Shown: piece by piece, positions 33,593-41,661 of the stretch
Numbering within the stretch: the first letter of the stretch is position 1
How the letters are laid out: the number at the start of each line of letters is the position of its first letter
Origin: Asanoa siamensis
GTDB lineage: Bacteria; Actinomycetota; Actinomycetes; Mycobacteriales; Micromonosporaceae
Assembly: GCF_016862555.1 (NCBI RefSeq)
Contig: NZ_BONE01000007.1
Coordinates: 62,001 to 126,000, forward strand
Reading direction: 5' to 3'
Length of the DNA: 64,000 nt
Made by a program: the position numbers and the translations under genes
The notes under the pieces: model-generated
Told to the model about the DNA's origin: nothing
The model's database searches: none
What the model saw: only the letters and a program-made list of their open reading frames with translations

Positions 33593-34519
33593 TTAGTCGC
33601 GCGCCGCCGATCGTACCGTCGCGTCGTTTTGATCTTGAGCCCGCTCCCGGGCCTCCTGCCGGTCGAGCTCGCGGTCGATCCGGCGGGCCTCCCGCTCGGA
33701 GGCGCGGATCCACTGCACCACCAGCACCGCGATCATCGTCACACTCACGAACTCGCCACCCGCCCAGAGGATGCCGCCGGCCACCTTCTGGTCGTCGAAC
33801 GGGTTGGACCAGTCCAGGTGCAGCCCCGGGTACCAGGTGCCGCCGAGCAGCGTCTTGCTCTGCATGATGGTCAGCCCCAGCACCGTGTGGAACGGCACGG
33901 AGAGCAGCATCAGCAGCGCCCGGGCCGGGTACGGCCAGCGGCCGGGCAGCGGGTCGAGGCCGAGCAGCGGCCAGAAGAACAGGCAGCCGACCGCGATGAA
34001 GTGCGCGTGGGTGAGCTCGTGCAGCCACTCGTGCCGCAGGGTCTGCTCGTAGAGGCTCGTGAAGTAGAGGGCGAACGGGGTGGCCACGAACAGGCCGAAC
34101 GCCACCAGCGGGAACGTGAGCACCGTCGCGACGCGGCTGTGCACGACGGCCAGCAGCCGGCGCCGGGGGGCGCCACGCAGCGTGCGCAGGGCCAGCGTCA
34201 TCGGCGCGCCGAGGGCCAGGAAGATCGGCGCGACCATGGAGAGCACCATGTGTTGCACCATGTGGACGGAGAGCAACGTCGTGTCGTACGCGTGCAGGCC
34301 ACTGACCGTGACCGAGGCGATACCGCCGAGGCCCGGGACCAGGAAGAACACCGTGCGGGAGACGGGCCAGCGGTCGCCGCGCACGCGCAGCCGGTGCACG
34401 CCGTACAGGTAGAGGCCGGCCGCCACGACCAGCAGGACCGTGAGCCAGCTGTCGAGCCGGATCTCGGTGAAGACGGATGCCACGCTGAACGGCGGCGGTG
34501 TCGCTTCTGCCAGTACCAC
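33593..34519 (-). CDS. CtaG-like cytochrome c oxidase assembly protein
   Basis: A 308-residue membrane protein with about seven helices of the Caa3_CtaG family (Pfam PF09678). It contains the His-rich segments SVHMVQHMVLSMVAPIF and HEWLHELTHAHFIAVGCLFFW, which may bind copper, and GGTWYPGLHLDW. It acts in the cytoplasmic membrane and in the family helps insert Cu into oxidase subunit I. Start GTG 34519; it is divergent from ctaE and so sits between the two halves of the oxidase gene set. The C-terminus is charged and cytoplasmic. Confidence 0.88.
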   Translation of the reverse strand: MVLAEATPPPFSVASVFTEIRLDSWLTVLLVVAAGLYLYGVHRLRVRGDRWPVSRTVFFLVPGLGGIASVTVSGLHAYDTTLLSVHMVQHMVLSMVAPIFLALGAPMTLALRTLRGAPRRRLLAVVHSRVATVLTFPLVAFGLFVATPFALYFTSLYEQTLRHEWLHELTHAHFIAVGCLFFWPLLGLDPLPGRWPYPARALLMLLSVPFHTVLGLTIMQSKTLLGGTWYPGLHLDWSNPFDDQKVAGGILWAGGEFVSVTMIAVLVVQWIRASEREARRIDRELDRQEARERAQDQNDATVRSAARD

Positions 34520-34610
34520 GCAGCCAGGTTAGTCCCGGGTGGGTTGGTGGCATTTGCCGGGCCACGGCGCGCCGGGCGCACCCCGACGATCGTCTTGCGT
34601 GGTCGAGCGC

Positions 34611-34616
34611 AATAAT
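34611..34616 (+). promoter_or_regulatory. Candidate -10 box, leaderless ctaE transcript
   Basis: AATAAT at 34611 ends six bases before the GTG start of ctaE, and no Shine-Dalgarno is present. Transcription would start at the start codon. A matching -35 is not obvious. Confidence 0.45.
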
Positions 34617-34622
34617 GACCGC

Positions 34623-35222
34623 GTGACTGCGGCCCCAGCGATCGACAAGAGCCGGATCCATTCCCTGACGAGACCCAACATGGTCTCGGTGGGAACCATT
34701 GTCTGGCTCTCCAGCGAACTGATGTTCTTCGCGGCTCTGTTCGCGATGTACTTCTCGATCCGCGCCGCGGCGCCCGAGTTGTGGGCGGAGCACACGCAGC
34801 ATCTGAACCTGCCGTACGCGACGACGTTCACGGTCATCCTGGTGCTCTCCTCGATCACCTGCCAGATGGGCGTGTTCGCGGCGGAGCGCGGTGACGTGTT
34901 CATGCTGCGGCGCTGGTTCACCATCACGTTCCTGATGGGCCTGACGTTCCTCTGCGGCCAGCTCTTCGAGTACCACACGCTGGTCGGCGAGGGCATCAAG
35001 ATCAACGCTGACGGCTACGGCTCGATGTTCTACCTGACCACCGGCTTCCACGGTCTGCACGTGGCCGGCGGTCTCATCGCCTTCATCATCTACATGATCC
35101 GGACGACGATGGGGCGCTTCACCCCGGCGCAGGCGACGTCGGCGATCGTCGTGTCGTACTACTGGCACTTCGTCGACGTCGTGTGGATCGGTCTCTTCCT
35201 CATGATCTACGGTCTCCAGTGA
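34623..35222 (+). CDS. ctaE: Cytochrome c oxidase subunit III
   Basis: A 199-residue membrane subunit of the aa3 oxidase, five helices, short bacterial form. Motifs are [19 protein letters not shown] at the first helix and [19 protein letters not shown] and [18 protein letters not shown] at the last two, the subunit III signature with conserved His and Glu. GTG 34623 is chosen because the AATAAT box and the conserved N-terminus both fit; longer forms begin with unconserved residues. It starts the ctaE-qcrC-qcrA-qcrB operon. Confidence 0.95.
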   Translation: MTAAPAIDKSRIHSLTRPNMVSVGTIVWLSSELMFFAALFAMYFSIRAAAPELWAEHTQHLNLPYATTFTVILVLSSITCQMGVFAAERGDVFMLRRWFTITFLMGLTFLCGQLFEYHTLVGEGIKINADGYGSMFYLTTGFHGLHVAGGLIAFIIYMIRTTMGRFTPAQATSAIVVSYYWHFVDVVWIGLFLMIYGLQ

Positions 35223-35295
35223 TCATGAGCGTCACGTTTCCGACCCCCGCATCGTCAAAGGGACAAGGTCGCACACCCATGAAGGACAAAGCCTG

Positions 35296-36132
35296 ATGAC
35301 AACTCCGCACCGGTCCGGCGGTCTGCTCGCCCGGATGCGCAGGCGGCGCTCGGTGCCGCGGAGCAAGGTCCGGCGCCGGATCGGCGCGGCGACCCGGCTG
35401 CTCGCCGCGCTCGTGCTCGCCGGCGGCCTCTACACGGCGTTCGCCCCGGCGATCTCCGCGCAGGACGCGCCGCTGTCGCCGGCCGCCATGGAGGGCAAGG
35501 CGCTCTTCGACACGAGCTGCATCACCTGCCATGGCATGAACGCCCAGGGCATCGAGGGGCGCGGCCCGAGCCTGATCGGCGTCGGTGGCGCCTCCGTCGA
35601 CTTCCAGGTGGGCACCGGCCGCATGCCGCTCGGCTCCCAGAACGCCCAGGCGGTCGAGAAGCCGCCGGTGTTCAACGAGGAGCAGACCCGCCAGCTCGCG
35701 CAGTACGTGCAGGAGCTCGGCGGCGGCCCGCAGATCCCGGAGGGTAACGACCTGCACTCGGGCGGTGACATCGCGGCCGGTGGCGAGATCTTCCGGCTCA
35801 ACTGCTCGTCCTGCCACGCGTTCGGCGGTGGCGGCGGCGCGCTGTCGTCCGGCAAGTTCGCGCCGCGGCTCAGCGACACCACCGACCGGGTCATCTGGGG
35901 CGCCATGCTGAGCGGCCCGCAGAACATGCCGGTCTTCGGTGACAACCAGCTCTCGCCGGACGAGAAGCGCGACGTGATCGCCTACATCCAGGAGACGCTG
36001 GGCGACTCGAACAGTGACCCGGGCGGCTTCAACCTTGGCCGGCTCGGCCCGACGACGGAGGGCCTGGCGGTCTTCGTGGTCGGCATTACGGCGCTGATCT
36101 TCACGGCACTGTGGATTGCGGGGAAGTCATGA
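35296..36132 (+). CDS. qcrC: Cytochrome bc1 complex dihaem cytochrome c subunit
   Basis: A 278-residue cytochrome cc of the actinobacterial bcc complex. Two haem c sites: CITCH at residues 75-79 and CSSCH at 170-174, each in a class-I cytochrome domain, with Met ligands GTGRMPLG and GPQNMPVFG. A basic N-terminus and a helix at about 36-55 (LLAALVLAGGLYTAF) and a second helix at the C-terminus (FVVGITALIFTALW) anchor it outside the membrane. AAGGAC lies upstream of ATG 35296. This covalently tethered dihaem replaces soluble cytochrome c and passes electrons directly to the oxidase. Stop overlaps qcrA (ATGA). Confidence 0.95.
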   Translation: MTTPHRSGGLLARMRRRRSVPRSKVRRRIGAATRLLAALVLAGGLYTAFAPAISAQDAPLSPAAMEGKALFDTSCITCHGMNAQGIEGRGPSLIGVGGASVDFQVGTGRMPLGSQNAQAVEKPPVFNEEQTRQLAQYVQELGGGPQIPEGNDLHSGGDIAAGGEIFRLNCSSCHAFGGGGGALSSGKFAPRLSDTTDRVIWGAMLSGPQNMPVFGDNQLSPDEKRDVIAYIQETLGDSNSDPGGFNLGRLGPTTEGLAVFVVGITALIFTALWIAGKS

Positions 36133-37265
36133 CCGTCCAGACCACCGGAGACAACGGCAACGGCCACCGGTCGCCCGTTCCGGAGGAGATCGACTACGAC
36201 GACCCGCGTACGACCCGGTTCGAGAAGGTCAAGGCCGCCGCCCGCCAGGACGGCGTCGAGATCGTCCACTACGAGCCGCAGTTCCCCGCGGGCGGTTCGA
36301 AGACCGAGAAGCGGATGACCCGCACGGTCTCGCTGATGTTCCTGCTCGTCGGCCTGTTCGGCACGGCGTTCGTGGTCCTCTACATCGTCTGGCCGTGGCG
36401 GTGGGAGCAGGGCGACACGCTGATGAGGTGGTACACGCCGCTGCTCGGCATCACCCTGGGCCTGGCGTTCCTGTTCCTCGCGTTCGCGATCCTGACCTGG
36501 GGCAAGAAGCTGCTGCCCCGCGAGGTCTCGATCCAGGACCGGCACGACGGCGGCGCGCCCGAGGGCGACCGCCGGGCCGTCGGCCAGACCCTGGCCTACA
36601 TGGTCGAGGAACTGGGCGTGAAGCGGCGGCCGCTGCTCGGCCTCGCGGCCGCGGCCGGTCTCGCACCGGTCGCCGTGGTGGTCGGTGCGCCGATCGTCGG
36701 TGGGCTGATCAAGAACCCGCACGCCGACAACCAGATGTTCACCACCGGCTGGGCGCCGATCGCGGAGCCCGACGGCAGCACCCGCCTGGTCCGGCTGACC
36801 CGTGACGACGGCACTCCGATCCGCCCCGCGGACGTGAGCGCCGGCGGCCAGATGACGGTCTTCCCGGGCATCCCGGAGGGCGCCACCAACGTGCACGCCG
36901 ACTCCCCGACGCTGCTGATCCACCTGCGGCCCGAGGACGCGGCCGTCGCGCGGGCCAACAACGTCAAGGGCACCGGGCACGACAAGTTCAGCCGGGCCGA
37001 CTTCATGTACGGCGACTACATCGCGTACTCGAAGATCTGCACCCACGCGGGCTGCCCGGCGAGCCTCTACGAGCAGCAGACCAACCGGCTGCTCTGCCCG
37101 TGTCACCAGTCGCAGTTCCTCATCACCGACAACGCGAAGCCCGTGTTCGGCCCGGCGAGCCGCAGCCTTCCGCAGCTTCCGATCGACGTCGATGACGAGG
37201 GATACTTGGTGGCGAAGTCGGACTACCAGGCCACCGTCGGACCTGACTTCTGGGAGCGGCCGTGA
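36129..37265 (+). CDS. qcrA: Rieske iron-sulfur subunit of bc1 complex
   Basis: A 378-residue Rieske protein, longer than usual as in other actinomycetes. Three helices (MFLLVGLFGTAFVVLYIVW, LLGITLGLAFLFLAFAIL, then LLGLAAAAGLAPVAVVVG) precede the periplasmic domain. The 2Fe-2S ligands are in CTHAGC (C304, H306) and CPCH (C323, H326). The N-terminus is disordered and acidic. ATG overlaps the qcrC stop and its TGA overlaps qcrB GTG, so three subunits are translationally coupled. It takes the first electron from menaquinol. Confidence 0.95.
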   Translation: MTVQTTGDNGNGHRSPVPEEIDYDDPRTTRFEKVKAAARQDGVEIVHYEPQFPAGGSKTEKRMTRTVSLMFLLVGLFGTAFVVLYIVWPWRWEQGDTLMRWYTPLLGITLGLAFLFLAFAILTWGKKLLPREVSIQDRHDGGAPEGDRRAVGQTLAYMVEELGVKRRPLLGLAAAAGLAPVAVVVGAPIVGGLIKNPHADNQMFTTGWAPIAEPDGSTRLVRLTRDDGTPIRPADVSAGGQMTVFPGIPEGATNVHADSPTLLIHLRPEDAAVARANNVKGTGHDKFSRADFMYGDYIAYSKICTHAGCPASLYEQQTNRLLCPCHQSQFLITDNAKPVFGPASRSLPQLPIDVDDEGYLVAKSDYQATVGPDFWERP

Positions 37266-38866
37266 AGCGCCGAAAGATCGACGTGCGGGCACTGCCCGCC
37301 AAGGCGGGCAACGAGGTCGAGGACCGACTCGGCGTAGCCACCCCGCTGCGCAGCATCATCAACAAGGTCTTCCCCGACCACTGGTCGTTCCTGCTGGGCG
37401 AGATCGCGCTGTTCTCGTTCATCGTGCTGCTGCTGACCGGCACGTTCCTGACCCTCTTCTTCGAGCCTTCGCTCAAGGAGGTCACGTACGACGGCAGCTA
37501 CGCCCCGCTGCGGGGCGTGCACATGTCCGCCGCGTACGCGTCGTCGTTGGACCTGTCCTTCGACGTCCGTGGCGGTCTGATCATGCGTCAGATGCACCAC
37601 TGGTCGGCGCTGGTCTTCATGGCCGCGATCATCGTGCACATGCTGCGCATCTTCTTCACGGGTGCGTTCCGCAAGCCGCGCGAGGTCAACTGGATCATCG
37701 GCTCGCTGCTGTTCTGGGTCGGCTTCCTGGCCGGCTTCACCGGCTACTCGCTCCCGGACGACGCCCTCTCCGGCACGGGCCTGCGGATCGCCTCGGCGAT
37801 CATGCTGTCCATCCCGCTGATCGGCACCTGGCTCACCTCGTCAATCTTCAACGGCGAGTTCCCGGGCGACATCATCATCAGCCGGTTCTTCATCGCGCAC
37901 GTGCTGCTGATTCCCGCACTGCTGGTCGCGCTGATCTCGGTGCACCTCGCGCTGGTGTTCAAGCAGAAGCACACGCAGTGGCCCGGCCCCGGCCGGACCA
38001 ACACCAACGTGGTGGGCGAGCGGTTCTTCCCGCGCTACACGATCAAGCAGGCCGGCTTCTTCATGGCCGTCGCCGGCGTGATCGCGCTGCTCGCGGGCGC
38101 GATGCAGATCAACCCGATCTGGCTGTTCGGTCCGTACGAGGCCGGCGTCGTGTCGGCGGCGTCCCAGCCCGACTGGTACGTCATGTTCCTCGACGGCTCG
38201 ACGCGGTTGATGCCCGCCTGGCAGATCAACATCGGCATAGGCAACGGCTACGTCATCCCGCCGATCTTCTGGCCGACGGTGGTGCTGCCCGGCATCCTGG
38301 TGGGCCTGTCGACGATGTACCCGTTCGTCGAGGCACGCCTCAACAAGGACAACAAGATCCACAACCTGCTGCAGCGCCCGCGTGACGTGCCCCAGCGCAC
38401 GGCCGTCGGCGTCATGGCGGTGACGTTCTTCCTGGTGCTGACGCTGTCCGGCGGCAACGACGTGATCGCCGACAAGTTCAACATCAGCCTGAACGCGATG
38501 ACCTGGGCCGGCCGCATCGGCCTGCTGATCCTGCCGCCGCTGTTCTACTGGGTGGCCTACCGGATCTGCCTCGGCCTCCAGCAGCACGACCGCGAGGTCC
38601 TGGCGCACGGTGTCGAGACGGGCATCATCCGCCGGGCCCCCGACGGCCGGTTCTACGAGGTGCACCAGCCGCTGTCGACGGACCACAAGGAACTGGAGTA
38701 CGCGGGCTGGGTCGTCCCGAAGAAGATGAACCGCCTCGGTGCCCTCGGGCCGGCGGTGAAGGGCTTCTTCAAGCCGATCGAGCGTCCGGCCGAGGCGCCG
38801 GTCTCACCCGGCCACCCGCCGGTCGAGGCCCCGCCGGAGCGGCGGGAGATCGAGTCCAAGCACTGA
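37262..38866 (+). CDS. qcrB: Cytochrome b subunit of bc1 complex
   Basis: A 534-residue membrane protein that binds the two b haems and menaquinol. FLLGEIALFSFIVLLLTGTF begins the bundle; haem-ligand His residues lie in RQMHHWSALVF, VHMLRIFF and RFFIAHVLLIP, and VHLALVFKQKH. The Qo site has PDWYVMFLDGSTR. A long C-terminal cytoplasmic tail (residues about 430-534) is a feature of the actinobacterial form. Telacebec-type inhibitors act on this subunit in mycobacteria. A two-tier hairpin follows. Confidence 0.95.
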   Translation: MKRRKIDVRALPAKAGNEVEDRLGVATPLRSIINKVFPDHWSFLLGEIALFSFIVLLLTGTFLTLFFEPSLKEVTYDGSYAPLRGVHMSAAYASSLDLSFDVRGGLIMRQMHHWSALVFMAAIIVHMLRIFFTGAFRKPREVNWIIGSLLFWVGFLAGFTGYSLPDDALSGTGLRIASAIMLSIPLIGTWLTSSIFNGEFPGDIIISRFFIAHVLLIPALLVALISVHLALVFKQKHTQWPGPGRTNTNVVGERFFPRYTIKQAGFFMAVAGVIALLAGAMQINPIWLFGPYEAGVVSAASQPDWYVMFLDGSTRLMPAWQINIGIGNGYVIPPIFWPTVVLPGILVGLSTMYPFVEARLNKDNKIHNLLQRPRDVPQRTAVGVMAVTFFLVLTLSGGNDVIADKFNISLNAMTWAGRIGLLILPPLFYWVAYRICLGLQQHDREVLAHGVETGIIRRAPDGRFYEVHQPLSTDHKELEYAGWVVPKKMNRLGALGPAVKGFFKPIERPAEAPVSPGHPPVEAPPERREIESKH

Positions 38867-38881
38867 GTTCCTCTTCGCGAC

Positions 38882-38920
38882 GGGCGAGGATCTCCTCTCG
38901 GGGAGGTCCTCGCCCTTCGT
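38882..38920 (+). terminator. Terminator after qcrB
   Basis: 9-bp stem GGGCGAGGA/TCCTCGCCC enclosing an inner TCTCC/GGAGG stem, then TTCGTT. It starts 15 bases after the qcrB stop and ends the ctaE-qcrCAB transcript. Confidence 0.85.
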
Positions 38921-39049
38921 TATGCCCGTTTTGTCGAGGCGACACGCCGCCCGGTTCCCACGGTGCACCCGACTCGCGTGGCAGCGTGACCCGTGAGTGG
39001 TGATGACGGCCGCTCGCGTTCGGGCTTCCGCTCTTCGAGAGGAGACGCC

Positions 39050-39238
39050 ATGCGTGGCGAGGAGGAACTCACCTGTGCCGTGTGCGACACGGCGATGCCC
39101 TGCGCACCCCGCGACGACAACTCCCCGGACCTCGTCTGCGCGGGCTGCGGCGCCGCGCAGGTGGTCGCCCCCATCACGGTCTGGCTCCGGTCGAGCCGCA
39201 AGGGCGCCGTGGCCCCGGAACAACGCCGCGCCGCCTAG
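39050..39238 (+). CDS. Small zinc-ribbon protein
   Basis: A 62-residue protein with two CxxC pairs: CAVCDT at about residue 9 and CAGCGA at about 31, arranged like a zinc ribbon, plus an extra Cys between them (MPCAP). AGGAG lies five to six bases before ATG 39050, which I chose over a longer upstream start at 38993. The C-terminus is basic (RSSRKGAVAPEQRR). Possible nucleic-acid or protein-binding finger; partner unknown. In the same direction as, and before, the aldo/keto pseudogene. Confidence 0.72.
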   Translation: MRGEEELTCAVCDTAMPCAPRDDNSPDLVCAGCGAAQVVAPITVWLRSSRKGAVAPEQRRAA

Positions 39239-39283
39239 GGTCTCGTAGGCTGGCGCCCGTCGGCTTCGAGGAGGGGTGCCGCG

Positions 39284-40210
39284 GTGGAGTTCACGCGATT
39301 GGGCGCGACGGGGCTGCGGGTGAGCCGGATCGCGCTGGGCTGCATGAGCTACGGCGTCGCCGACGCGGGCCCGCACCGGTGGACGCTCGACGAGGACGCC
39401 GCCGCCCCCCGTTCTTCCGGCAGGCGGCCGAGGCGGGCGTCACGTTCTGGGACACCGCCAACGTCTACCAGGGCGGCACGTCCGAGGAGTTCGTCGGCAG
39501 GGCGATCACCAGGTTCGCCCGCCGCGAGGACGTCGTGCTCGCCACGAAGGTGAGCGGGCGGATGCACGACGGCCCCGGCGGCAGCGGGCTGTCCCGCAAG
39601 GCCGTCCTCGAACAGGTCGAGGGGTCCCTGCGGCGGTTGGGCACCGACTACATCGACGTCTACTACCTGCACCGCTTCGACGACGCGACGCCGGTCGAGG
39701 AGACAGTGTCGGCGCTCGACGACCTGGTCCGGGCGGGCAAGGTCCGCTACCTGGGCGCGTCGTCCATGTGGGCATGGCAGTTCGCCAAGCTGCAGCAGGC
39801 GGCGGTCGTGCACGGCCGGACGACGTGCTCAAGCGCGAGGAGGAGCGCGACATTATCCCGATGTGCGCCGACCAGGGCGTGGGGCTGACGCCGTACTCGC
39901 CGCTGGCGAAAGGCCGGGCAACGCGGCCCGGGGGGAGCGAACGACCCGGTCCACCGCGGACGATGTCGCCCGGGCCTTCGACCGGGACGTCGACAAGCCG
40001 GTGATCGACGCCGTGGGACGGGTGGCGTTCGCACGCGCGTGCCGATGGCCCAGGTGGCGCTCGCCTGGGTGCTGTCGAAGCCGGTGGTCTCCGCACCGAT
40101 CGTGGGCGCGACGAAGCCCCACCACCTGTCCGACGCCGTAGCGGCCCTGGACCTAAGGCTCAGCGACGAGGAGATCGCGGCGTTGGAGGCGCCGTACCGG
40201 CCAGGACAAC
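39284..40210 (+). pseudogene. Aldo/keto reductase pseudogene with four frameshifts
   Basis: Homology to a full reductase is spread over four frame changes, each a net loss of one base (or gain of two). It opens normally at GTG 39284 after GAGGAGGGG (MEFTRLGATGLRVSRIALGC), shifts near the C-run at 39405-39410, continues with GVTFWDTANVYQGGTSEEF and LRRLGTDYIDVYYLHRF, shifts near 39815 where about a dozen residues are also missing, shifts at about 39905-39935 near a G-run, and again near 40030. The last piece, MPMAQVALAWVLSKPVVSAP, restores the C-terminus. Either a recent pseudogene or several sequencing slips; the partial loss near 39815 favours real decay. Confidence 0.85.
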
Positions 40211-40514
40211 GACTGGTGGTGAGCCCCGGCCGGGGCCAGGTTGTCGACCCGCCGGCGGGAAGCCGAGGGCCGGCGTCTGCTCGAACCGGCCTCCGGGCAC
40301 GAACCCGGGCTCGCCGAGCCACCGCGCGGCGCGGTGCGCCCGGCGATCAGCCGGGCCGGCCCTCGAGGTACGGTCCAGACCCGTTCCGGGGCGGCAAGCG
40401 TGGTGGCGGATCCGGTGACGACGAGGGTGGACGAGCCGGGCCGAACGACCTCGATCCGGTCGAGGCAGAACCGCACGTTCTCCGACGTCGTCCTGATCGA
40501 GTCAGTAGGCCGAG
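40211..40514. other. 304-bp stretch without a confident gene
   Basis: Nothing here gives a protein I recognise. The minus strand has a frame reading TTSENVRFCLDRIEVVRPG and further LVVTGSATTLAAP, which could be a remnant of a decayed gene; the plus strand frames are Arg/Gly-rich and unlikely. No tRNA, no repeat of note. It lies between the pseudogene and the alpha/beta hydrolase stop. Confidence 0.5.
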
Positions 40515-41354
40515 CTAGTCGCGGGCCGGGAGAGTCGCGGACCAGTCGCTGATCAGGGCGGTGACCGGCGCGGGGGAGCGGACCCAGGCGAAGTGGGCCG
40601 GGCGGCCCTCGGCCTCGATCCGGGGGAGGCGCTCCCGGCGGACCGCCGACCGGCCCAACTTCGCGGTGGTGTGGTCCGCGGCCTCGTGGGGGGTGAAGAC
40701 GTCCCCGTCGAAGCTCACCGCGAGCACCGGCGTCGTCAGCGCGCCGACCGCCGCGTCCGTGTCGACGCCGCGCACCGTGGGGAACCGGCCCGTGCGGCCC
40801 GACGCCGCCCAGTCGCGGATCACCCCGCGGGCCTGCCGCCCGCCGAACGTCCACCCTGGCCAGACGCCGAGCGCGGCGGCGCTGACGCCGATCGACTGCA
40901 TGTAGGCGCCCACGACGAGGCGGTGCCGGGGATAGGCGCGCCAGTAGGGGATGGCCGCCGCGACCAAGGCCAGGCCGTCGACCGGCGCGTCCGGTGTCGT
41001 CGCCAGGTGCATCAGGGCCGCCTGCCCGCCCAGCGAGTGGCCGACCAGGATCGTGCGGCGGTCGGCGTAGTCGGCCTTCAGCGCGTCGAGGACCGCGCCC
41101 ACGTCGTCGGCCAGGTCCGCGTAGCCGTAGGTCGACGCGCGGCTCGGAGGCGGCGTGCTGTCACCCGTGCTGCGCAGGTCGGCGACCACCACCGCGAAGC
41201 CCGCGCTGCCCAGCGACTCGGCCAGCGGCCGGTAGAACCGGCCCGCCACGCCCATCGCCGGCAGCACCACCGCGACCGGGGCCGTGGGCGACGCCGCGGG
41301 ATAGTGGCGCAGGGCGAGGCGGTCGGTGCCCCGGTCGACCTCAGTCGGACTCAC
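40515..41354 (-). CDS. Alpha/beta hydrolase (serine aminopeptidase S33-like)
   Basis: A 279-residue cytosolic hydrolase. The nucleophile elbow is GHSLGG at about residues 104-109, the oxyanion region is VVLPAMGVAGRFYRPLAESL, and a catalytic Asp and His are likely in VSFDGDVFTPHEAADH and FAWVRSP. GTG 41354 lies inside the end of the AsnC-like gene, overlapping by 14 bases, so translation is coupled. Related to lysophospholipase/monoacylglycerol lipase-like enzymes, though substrate cannot be given. Confidence 0.88.
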   Translation of the reverse strand: MSPTEVDRGTDRLALRHYPAASPTAPVAVVLPAMGVAGRFYRPLAESLGSAGFAVVVADLRSTGDSTPPPSRASTYGYADLADDVGAVLDALKADYADRRTILVGHSLGGQAALMHLATTPDAPVDGLALVAAAIPYWRAYPRHRLVVGAYMQSIGVSAAALGVWPGWTFGGRQARGVIRDWAASGRTGRFPTVRGVDTDAAVGALTTPVLAVSFDGDVFTPHEAADHTTAKLGRSAVRRERLPRIEAEGRPAHFAWVRSPAPVTALISDWSATLPARD

Positions 41355-41628
41355 GAAGACCGATCGCGAACGCCTCTTCGAGGTCGTGGTGCGAATAGGC
41401 CCGGAAGGCGATGTGCGAGTCCGTGTTGATCACGCCGTCGACCTTGGAGATGCCGCCCGCGATGACGTCGGCGATCTGGTCGAACTCGCGGACCCGGACG
41501 ATCGCGATCAGGTCGACGCCGCCGGCGACCGAGTAGACCTCGCTGACGCCGTCGAGGTCGGCGAGCTGCTGGGCCACCTCGGGGATCGAGTCGGCGGCGC
41601 AGTCGATCAGGACGATCGCGGTGATCAC
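41341..41628 (-). CDS. Stand-alone AsnC/Lrp ligand-binding domain (RAM) protein
   Basis: A 95-residue protein that is only the C-terminal sensor domain of Lrp/AsnC regulators; no DNA-binding helix-turn-helix. MITAIVLIDCAADSIPEVAQ starts the ferredoxin-like fold, and SVAGGVDLIAIVRVREFDQI is the characteristic central strand with the Gly-rich effector pocket. In the family such proteins assemble as octamers or combine with full Lrp proteins. GTG 41628 has AGGAG upstream. In several actinomycetes a homolog lies near trpD and the cytochrome genes. Confidence 0.88.
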   Translation of the reverse strand: MITAIVLIDCAADSIPEVAQQLADLDGVSEVYSVAGGVDLIAIVRVREFDQIADVIAGGISKVDGVINTDSHIAFRAYSHHDLEEAFAIGLRESD

Positions 41629-41661
41629 CGATGGGCTCCTCTCGTCGTGCCTGGACGAATG

